Origin: JAGLQA01 sp023135565
Lineage (GTDB): Bacteria; Acidobacteriota; Aminicenantia; UBA2199
DNA length: 20,408 bases
Assembly (NCBI GenBank): GCA_030639305.1
Contig: DAOWCY010000127.1
Span: 1 to 20,408 of the forward strand
Direction of reading: 5' to 3'
The notes beneath the pieces are model-generated. The model was not told the DNA's origin and ran no database searches. It saw only the letters and a list, made by a program, of their open reading frames with translations. Position numbers and translations under genes: made by a program. Positions within the stretch are counted from its first letter, which is position 1; every line of letters starts with the position of its first letter. Shown piece after piece: positions 14,885 to 20,408 of this stretch.

Positions 14885-15601
14885 ATGAAGATTGCCGCAA
14901 TTATTCCTTCGCGTTACAATTCCAGCAGGTTCAAGGGCAAGCCCCTGGTAAAGATCAAGGGATTAACTATGGTGGAGCGGGTTTACCGCCAGGTAGAGAA
15001 AGCTGGGAAGTTTTCAGATATTATTGTTGCCACGGATGACAGCAGGATATCGAACGTTGTTTTTCGTTTCGGCGGCAATTGTATTACAACTTCCGAGGCG
15101 CATAATTCCGGGACGGAGAGGCTTTGGGAGGTATTGGAGAAGAGTGATTATGACGCGGTGGTGAACATCCAGGGTGATGAACCTTTAGTGCCTGAGTTGT
15201 TAGTGGCGAATCTTTATGATGAGCTGCAGAAGGGTGAGCATCCTGTAGTGACTGCCGCATATTATAATACTTCCAACGAAGACTTTTTGTCAGAAAACGT
15301 GGTTAAAGTCGTATTTGATAAAAACAATCGTGCTCTTTATTTTTCCCGCTGCCCGGTGCCTTTCGCTAAGAACTCCAAATTCGGGGGTTTTTTTCAACAC
15401 ATCGGTATTTACGGGTACACAAAGAGCGCTGTCCGGGATTTTATCGGTTTTCCCGGTTCGGAGTTAGAGAAAATCGAAAGTTTGGAGCAGTTACGGTTTT
15501 TAGAGAACGGTATCCCGATAAAGGTGATTCTCAGTAAAGAGAAGTCATTTGGAGTAGACGTGCCGGATGACATCATAAAGATAGAAGAAATGTTAGGCTA
15601 A
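14885..15601 (+). CDS. kdsB: 3-deoxy-manno-octulosonate cytidylyltransferase
   Basis: KdsB couples KDO to CTP, giving CMP-KDO for the inner core of lipopolysaccharide in the cytoplasm. The 238 residues begin with the nucleotidyltransferase motif IIPSRYNSSRFKGKPL, followed by VERVYRQ, IVATDD, the NIQGDEPL metal-binding motif, and the late FLENGIPIKVI segment typical of KdsB. Length is slightly below the common 245-255. It sits 235 nt after the bactofilin gene and 152 nt before pyrG, which makes its CTP substrate. Both gaps are filled with dispersed repeats. It is the clearest sign that the organism has an outer membrane with LPS. Confidence 0.95.
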   Translation: MKIAAIIPSRYNSSRFKGKPLVKIKGLTMVERVYRQVEKAGKFSDIIVATDDSRISNVVFRFGGNCITTSEAHNSGTERLWEVLEKSDYDAVVNIQGDEPLVPELLVANLYDELQKGEHPVVTAAYYNTSNEDFLSENVVKVVFDKNNRALYFSRCPVPFAKNSKFGGFFQHIGIYGYTKSAVRDFIGFPGSELEKIESLEQLRFLENGIPIKVILSKEKSFGVDVPDDIIKIEEMLG

Positions 15602-15605
15602 ACAG

Positions 15606-15735
15606 AAGTTTTGATCAAACTTTTTCAACCCCGTGGCACGGGGAGCCAATAAGGGGCGTTTTTGCTTTTAAATCATCAAAAGTTTTGTTCAAACTTTTTT
15701 AAAAGTTTGGCCCCCGGCAGGGTCGCCGAAGGCAA
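15606..15735 (+). repeat. Dispersed repeat modules in the pyrG leader
   Basis: A partial A copy (AAGTTTTGATCAAACTTTTT, 15606-15628) is followed by module C, CCCCGTGGCACGGGGAGCC (15629-15658). A full A copy (15678-15733) then ends GGTCGCCGAAGGCA, 20 nt before the pyrG ATG. Possible stems are AAACTTTTTTAAAAGTTT and CCCCGTGGCACGGGG. No gene lies here. Confidence 0.8.
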
Positions 15736-15753
15736 TAAATTTTAAAACAGAAA

Positions 15754-17367
15754 ATGACTAAAACAAAATATATATTCATAACAGGTGGCGTATTATCGTC
15801 TTTAGGTAAAGGGATTGCTGCGGCGTCCATCGGCAACATACTCGAGTCTTACGGATTCAAGATAACCATATTGAAGTTGGACCCTTATTTAAATGTGGAT
15901 CCCGGCACTATGAGTCCTTTCCAGCATGGCGAGGTATATGTAACGAATGACGGCGCCGAGACGGATCTCGATCTCGGTCATTATGAGCGTTTTACAACGA
16001 CCATAACTTCGCAGAAGAATAATTGTACAGCCGGTTGGATTTATGACAGTGTCATCCAGAAGGAGAGGCGCGGTGATTATTTAGGCAAGACTGTTCAGGT
16101 GATTCCTCATGTCACCGATGAGATTAAGGCTTTTGTTACCCAGATGGAAAAAAGCTATGATATTATCATTGTTGAGATCGGTGGTACGGTTGGTGATATC
16201 GAAAGCCTACCTTTTCTTGAAGCCATCCGGCAGGTGGGGTTGGACACCGAGCCCGGGGACACCATTTTTATTCATTTAACATTGGTGCCCAACATAAAGA
16301 CTGCCGGTGAGTTGAAGACCAAGCCCACACAGCACAGTGTAAAGGCGCTGTTGGAGATCGGCATACAGCCGGATTTGCTGCTTTGCCGGGCTGAGGTGCC
16401 GCTGCCCACGGAGATCAAGAAAAAGATCGCGCTTTTCACCAACCTCAGGTATGAGGACATTGTCAGCGCATATGATGTAAAGAACATTTATGAAATTCCT
16501 CTTATTTTCAAGAAGCAAGGGTTAGGGGAGTCTATATTGCGCAAGTTGAATCTTACCAAGAAGCAGGATGATTCGGGTAGGTGGGAGACCTGGGTAAGCA
16601 GGTCGAACAAGTTAAAAGAAAAGGTTGTTATCAGCATAGTCGGAAAATACGTCAAGTTAAGCGATTCTTATAAAAGTTTAAGTGAGGCTCTTTATCATGG
16701 TGGTGTAGAGAATGATGTAGAGGTGGAGTTGGACTTAGTGGAATCGGACAACTTATTGGAATGGAATTTGGATGAGAAATTTGGTAAGTCGAACGGTATA
16801 TTGGTTCCCGGCGGGTTTGGTATTCGCGGCATCGAGGGAATGATCAAATCCGTGGAGTATGCGCGTTTGAACAAGGTTCCTTATTTTGGAATTTGTCTGG
16901 GTATGCAGTGTGCTTCCATTGAGTTTTTGCGTCATGTAATGGGCATCGAGAGTGCTCATTCCGCTGAATTCAGTAAATCCGGTTCGGATATGGTTTTTTT
17001 AAAATTGAAAGAATTGGTTGACGTAGAGGAGATGGGTCATAATATGCGTTTAGGTGAATTTTCTTGTATCCTCAAGAAGGGCACTTTATGTTATGATGTT
17101 TATGACAAAAAGAGCAAAATATTCGAGCGGCACCGGCACCGGTATGAGTTTAACCCGAAGTTTGAGAAAATTTTGGATGAGAACGGTATGGTGATAAGCG
17201 GCAAGAACCCGGAGCGGAATTTGGTAGAGATGATTGAATTGAAGGATCATCCCTGGTTTGTCGGTTGTCAATTTCACCCGGAGTTAAAGTCCAGGCCGTT
17301 GGATCCGCATCCTTTGTTTGTATCATTCATCGAGAGCGCCAAGGAGCAGAAAAAGCGGAGTGGGTAA
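15754..17367 (+). CDS. pyrG: CTP synthase
   Basis: PyrG converts UTP to CTP using ATP and glutamine, the last step of cytidine nucleotide synthesis. The synthetase domain starts KYIFITGGVLSSLGKG (5-20) and contains DPYLNVDPGTMSPFQHGE and the GGTVGDIES motif. The class I glutamine amidotransferase domain has Cys381 in FGICLGMQ and the partners His508 and Glu510 in FHPE. At 537 residues it is full length. The start has no strong Shine-Dalgarno; GCCGAAGGCAA from the preceding repeat is the nearest purine-rich stretch, at about 20 nt. Its product feeds KdsB just upstream, and CTP is also the cofactor of ParB clamps. Confidence 0.98.
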   Translation: MTKTKYIFITGGVLSSLGKGIAAASIGNILESYGFKITILKLDPYLNVDPGTMSPFQHGEVYVTNDGAETDLDLGHYERFTTTITSQKNNCTAGWIYDSVIQKERRGDYLGKTVQVIPHVTDEIKAFVTQMEKSYDIIIVEIGGTVGDIESLPFLEAIRQVGLDTEPGDTIFIHLTLVPNIKTAGELKTKPTQHSVKALLEIGIQPDLLLCRAEVPLPTEIKKKIALFTNLRYEDIVSAYDVKNIYEIPLIFKKQGLGESILRKLNLTKKQDDSGRWETWVSRSNKLKEKVVISIVGKYVKLSDSYKSLSEALYHGGVENDVEVELDLVESDNLLEWNLDEKFGKSNGILVPGGFGIRGIEGMIKSVEYARLNKVPYFGICLGMQCASIEFLRHVMGIESAHSAEFSKSGSDMVFLKLKELVDVEEMGHNMRLGEFSCILKKGTLCYDVYDKKSKIFERHRHRYEFNPKFEKILDENGMVISGKNPERNLVEMIELKDHPWFVGCQFHPELKSRPLDPHPLFVSFIESAKEQKKRSG

Positions 17368-17416
17368 GCGTTAAGCAGCCTCGTGTCAGGGGGTGCTTTT
17401 GATTCACTCTAAATAG

Positions 17417-17504
17417 AAGTTTTGATTAAACTTTTTCAAAAGTTTAGCCCCCGGCAGGGCCTGCGGAGCTAATAGGTTGGGTGCGCCGCACCCCGCCGGA
17501 GGCC
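17417..17504 (+). repeat. Dispersed repeat between convergent pyrG and the TPR gene
   Basis: Module A (17417-17470) has AAGTTTTGATTAAACTTTTT and CCCCCGGCAGGG. A GGGTGCGCCGCACCCC hairpin (17479-17494) and CCGCCGGAGGCC follow. It lies between the 3' ends of two converging genes, so here it could act as a structured end of transcripts, but no U-run follows the GC stems. Confidence 0.75.
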
Positions 17505-17569
17505 AGTTAATAGTGGTTCTTCGGAACTGAGCCGCACCGTTTTGTTAATATTTAACGATTAGGCATGTC

Positions 17570-19534
17570 CTACTTTTCTTCTTCTATCTCTGCGATACTT
17601 TTTTTTACTTTTTTTTCAATATCTTTAAAACCGGCTTTCTGTGCTATTTCTAATGCTCTTCTCAAGAATTTTAGGGCTTCGTCGAGTTCACCTTTAGCTT
17701 TATATATACTGCCGATATTTCCTAATTGAATAGCTTCACTAACAGAATATCCAACTTTTTGAGCGATTTGCAGTGCTTTATTGTGGTATGTTAACGCTTC
17801 ATCCAATTCGCCTTTTGATTTATATATAATACCGATATTTCCTAGTTGAGCAGCTTCGCACACAGAATATCCGATTTTTTTAGCAATTTGCAGAGCTTTT
17901 TTGTGGTATTTCAACGCCTCCTCAAATTTTCCTTCGATCTGGTATATATAGCCAATATGCCCTAATTGAATGGCTTCCCCCTGTAAGTATCCGCTCTGTT
18001 GATTGATTTTCAAAGCTTTTTTATGGTATTTTAAAGCCTCTTCAAGTTTTCTTTGGTCTTGATATATGGCTCCGATATTTCCCAATTGCTCAGCCTTGCC
18101 GTGCGAAAATCCGATACTTTGATAGGTAGCCAAAGCTTTTTTGAAGTATTTTAAAGCGTCTTCAAATTTTCGTTTGTTTTGATATATGACCCCAATATTT
18201 CCTAATGCACAAGCGCCACCTTGTAAGTATCCTATGTTTTGACAAATTTCTAAAGCCTTTTTTTGGTATTTTAAAGCTTCTTCCAAATCCCCATTTACTA
18301 TATAAATACTCCCAATGTTAACCAAAACCGAAGCTTCTCCCTGCGAGTGTCCGATTTTTTTATAGATTTTCAAAGCTTTTTTTTGGTATTCTAATGCATC
18401 TTCCATTTTACCCTGTGTTTGGTATATGGCACCAATATTTCCAAATTGATTTGCCACTCCTTGCAAATATCCGATCTTTTTTGATAATTTTATTGCTTCC
18501 TTAAAGTACACTAAGGCTTTTTCCGTCTCACCTCTATCTTTATATATCAATCCAATATTATCTAATTGATTAACCTCGCCATTTGAACGCCCAATCTTTC
18601 GAGATATTTCCAATGCTCTTTCCAGGTATTTTAGCGCATCCTCAAGTTTACCTATGGTTTTATATATCCCTCCAATATTTGCTAGAACAATGGATTCACC
18701 ATGCAAATTGCCAATGTTTCGGTATATTTTCAGAGTTATTTGATAATGTTTTAAAGAATTATCTGAATCTCCCTTATTTTGGTATATCACTCCAAGGTTC
18801 CCGTATATGGCTGCATTGTATTCCTTCTCATCCAATTTTTCGGCAATTTTGAGAGCCTCATTGTACAATTCTAAGGAGGTGTCAAATTTGGATATTTCAT
18901 AGGCGGATTCGGCTGTTTTGACAAGCTTTCTTAAAAGGATCGATTCGATGATGTTATTCTTCTTCCTGTAACTTTTCAGGTCTTTTAGGTTTTTCTCGAA
19001 TTCTTCCACGCCTTCGGGTTTTCCTGGGTATTCAGCCAGGTCTTCCTGTACCGCCTGGGATAGGTCGGTGAAAAATTCCGTGAAGCCGGCAATCGAATAA
19101 AAATCATAGGCTTTCCCGATAATGGTTTCCAACAGTTGATGGTTGCCGATCAAGGCAATTTTTAAACGGTGCTCCGGGATGAAATCGCGGTAGAATAGCA
19201 AGTCGTAGGCTATGTCTATTGGAGCAGCGGATAAATGATAAAAAGAAAAAATATGAAATACTTTGTTGTCATAGGTTCCGGAAAGACGCAGGATGTCGAA
19301 AGACCTTTCCCCATCCTCCAATATGTGTGTTTCTACCGGTGTAAGCGCTTTTTCTTTGATAAATTCGATAACTGCCTTTTCTAAAGCCGGGGAATCTATC
19401 CCGATCAAACACAAAAGGGGATTTTCTCCGGCATGGACAATAATATCTTCTAAAATCCGGGTCTTTAAAAATTCCTTATTGGGGAGCAGTTCACCAAGAC
19501 CCGGTGAATTACTTAACTTCTGTTTTTTTGGCAT
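17570..19534 (-). CDS. Tetratricopeptide-repeat protein with an uncharacterised N-terminal domain
   Basis: Of 654 residues, roughly 212-631 form about ten and a half TPR-like units of exactly 40 residues with the core GNIGxIYxxxGxxEEALKYxKKAL, a superhelical protein-binding scaffold of the TPR_12/Kinesin-light-chain type. The first 200 residues are different: an alpha/beta-like region with LLCLIGIDS, KIALIGN and FYSIAGFTEFFTDLSQAV, no clear P-loop, and no membrane or signal segment. I cannot name this domain. The ATG lies 26 nt inside the 3' end of the upstream AAA ATPase gene, so the two were probably translated together and worked as a pair. The ATPase partner is now broken. The TPR gene itself is intact; function unknown. 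Confidence 0.85.
   Translation of the reverse strand: MPKKQKLSNSPGLGELLPNKEFLKTRILEDIIVHAGENPLLCLIGIDSPALEKAVIEFIKEKALTPVETHILEDGERSFDILRLSGTYDNKVFHIFSFYHLSAAPIDIAYDLLFYRDFIPEHRLKIALIGNHQLLETIIGKAYDFYSIAGFTEFFTDLSQAVQEDLAEYPGKPEGVEEFEKNLKDLKSYRKKNNIIESILLRKLVKTAESAYEISKFDTSLELYNEALKIAEKLDEKEYNAAIYGNLGVIYQNKGDSDNSLKHYQITLKIYRNIGNLHGESIVLANIGGIYKTIGKLEDALKYLERALEISRKIGRSNGEVNQLDNIGLIYKDRGETEKALVYFKEAIKLSKKIGYLQGVANQFGNIGAIYQTQGKMEDALEYQKKALKIYKKIGHSQGEASVLVNIGSIYIVNGDLEEALKYQKKALEICQNIGYLQGGACALGNIGVIYQNKRKFEDALKYFKKALATYQSIGFSHGKAEQLGNIGAIYQDQRKLEEALKYHKKALKINQQSGYLQGEAIQLGHIGYIYQIEGKFEEALKYHKKALQIAKKIGYSVCEAAQLGNIGIIYKSKGELDEALTYHNKALQIAQKVGYSVSEAIQLGNIGSIYKAKGELDEALKFLRRALEIAQKAGFKDIEKKVKKSIAEIEEEK
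17641..18900. repeat. 120-bp tandem repeat array within the TPR gene
   Basis: The sequence CCRATATTTCCTAATTG or a close variant recurs exactly every 120 nt, near 17712, 17832, 17952 and so on to 18792. It marks ten 40-codon TPR units with no length variation. Regular spacing with diverged bases suggests old duplications under selection for unit length, with possible continuing exchange. Confidence 0.9.
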
Positions 19535-20213
19535 AAATTTTTACTGTATCCTCGATCAGCGGGTTTAACTCATACCAGATATTGCCGTTTTTATAGGCCA
19601 GCACATTGTTGGCATGGAGCACTTCGAGGAATCTCTCCGAAGTTTCGGAAACCGGTTTTTTTTCTTTGTCAATATTATCGAGCAAGTCGATCTTCACGGT
19701 AGAGATGATAGTACGGGCTATGCCGTCCCTTAAAGAATGAATTGCGCTTGTTACGTCATCTTCGCTAACCTTCTTTCCATGAACACTACGCACTTTGACG
19801 GCGGCTTGACGAACAATGGAAACCAACTGCCGGATAATACCGCCGGAAAACTCCACAGCTTTATCTAAAGCGTTATCATCTATCAAATCCGCTTCCGGGT
19901 CGATCCTAAATTTGATTACATCTTTGAGCAATTCTTTATTTTGCTCTATCTTTTTATCCTCTTTCTTTTTCTTTTTTTCTATACCCGGCTCAAATGGGTT
20001 GGGTTTCAGGTTGAGCACAAATTGGGGAATGGGATTCTGGATGAAATTGTTTATTTCAGGCGCGGTGGTTAAGTAAGTAGGTATGGAAAAAACTTTTTTG
20101 CATTTCAATTCAAAGATATACCTGCGGTTCTTTATGAAAATCGATTTAATCTGGTTGACCTGCCTTAATTTGTCAAGATCGTCTATGATGACCAGCAGCT
20201 TTATTCTTTTCAT
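19509..20213 (-). pseudogene. C-terminal remnant of an AAA ATPase gene
   Basis: The 234-residue frame begins almost at a Walker B strand, KLLVIIDDLDKL (6-17). It continues with a segment rich in K and E, then a winged-helix/AAA-lid-like region (SGGIIRQLVSIVRQAA, VSEDDVTSAI). There is no P-loop, so at least the first third of the ATPase is missing. Just upstream, in another minus-strand frame (20206-20268), the DNA reads ELVRIQKLKKGELTEEIE, which looks like the residues that should precede Walker B. A frameshift near 20205-20213 therefore separates the two. The homologous reading ends near 20270, at a putative mobile-element border. The gene overlaps the TPR gene by 26 nt. Whether the remnant is translated is unclear; the start used has no good ribosome site. 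Confidence 0.7.
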
Positions 20214-20333
20214 TTTCGATTTCTTCCGTTAATTCTCCTTTTTTCAATTTTTGTATCCTAACCAGTTCTGATGGTCTCGTAAAAAGTCATGGTGAAATAT
20301 CTGGAAATATTATAGTAAAAACTGCTATATAGC

Positions 20334-20362
20334 TTGATATTTATTGTATGTGGTGCTATAAT
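20334..20362 (+). promoter_or_regulatory. Strong sigma-70-type promoter
   Basis: TTGATA (20334-20339) and TATAAT (20357-20362) are separated by exactly 17 nt, five of six and six of six consensus matches. Transcription would begin near 20369 and run out of the window. Confidence 0.7.
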
Positions 20363-20368
20363 TCTATC

Positions 20369-20408
20369 ATGAACTGCCAAACAAAACCCATAACAAACGA
20401 GTATTCTA
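20369..20408 (+). CDS. Start of an unidentified gene, truncated by the window
   Basis: An ATG at 20369 opens MNCQTKPITNEYS and stays open to the window end. It lies only seven bases after the -10, so it would be leaderless or nearly so, and an in-frame ATG at 20348 overlaps the promoter spacer. By position it could be a transposase gene. Thirteen codons are too few to identify it. Confidence 0.3.
   Translation, partial: MNCQTKPITNEYS

Larger units (their letters stand above)
20270..20408 (+). mobile_element. Putative left end of an insertion element (cut by the window edge)
   Basis: GATGGTCTCGTAAAAAGTC begins at 20270, exactly where ATPase-like coding stops. Sequences of the form TCGTAAAAAGTC are known to me from termini of insertion elements in uncultured and deltaproteobacterial genomes. 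A strong rightward promoter and the first codons of a gene follow. No second terminus or transposase body is in the window, so this is a suggestion. Confidence 0.35.

Overview
The window is a bacterial chromosome-origin region from a Gram-negative, moderately AT-rich organism. The Gram-negative call rests on kdsB (KDO activation for lipopolysaccharide) and on a long, insertion-bearing GyrB. The TPR/AAA gene families and the dispersed GC-rich repeats recall uncultured lineages such as Aminicenantes or other Acidobacteriota-like or deltaproteobacterial groups. That placement is an impression, not a proof.

Layout. (1) 1-1578: a mobile-element-like border carrying two 18-nt direct repeats, then an N-terminally truncated AAA ATPase with a C-terminal PD-(D/E)XK nuclease-like domain. 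(2) 1589-11412, all on the minus strand: gyrA, gyrB, recF, dnaN, dnaA, the ancestral dnaA-dnaN-recF-gyrB-gyrA order. (3) The origin: seven same-direction TGTGGAAAA boxes between dnaN and dnaA (9471-9788), three more boxes in front of dnaA (11422-11453), and an AT-rich stretch beside them (11454-11570). (4) 11700-17367, plus strand: promoter, small membrane protein, rsmG, parA, parB (split by a frameshift), bactofilin, kdsB, pyrG. A perfect parS site lies inside the rsmG/parA overlap. (5) 17570-20213, minus strand: a TPR protein overlapping the remains of an AAA ATPase gene. That ATPase is broken by a frameshift and cut off at about 20270 by what looks like the end of another mobile element, which carries a strong promoter.

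The genes work together in replication and segregation. DnaA acts at the boxes, DnaN and RecF serve the fork, GyrA/GyrB relieve supercoils, and ParA/ParB/parS with a bactofilin segregate the new origins. Genes on both sides are transcribed away from the dnaA-rsmG gap, as expected if replication starts near there. PyrG makes CTP, which KdsB and ParB-family clamps both use.

The most unusual feature is a family of dispersed intergenic repeats. Module A has an AAACTTTT/AAAAGTTT arm pair and ends in GCCGRAGGCA. Module B has a GCCGCGGAGCGGC-type hairpin. Module C has CCCCGTGGCACGGGG. Module D resembles AAGTTTTTGGAAGTCC. Copies fill nearly every gap. Three A-type ends lie in sense orientation directly before the starts of gyrA, gyrB and pyrG, and one B-type copy is read in frame inside the N-terminus of rsmG. 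An 8 x 21-bp tandem array follows the dnaN stop codons in frame.
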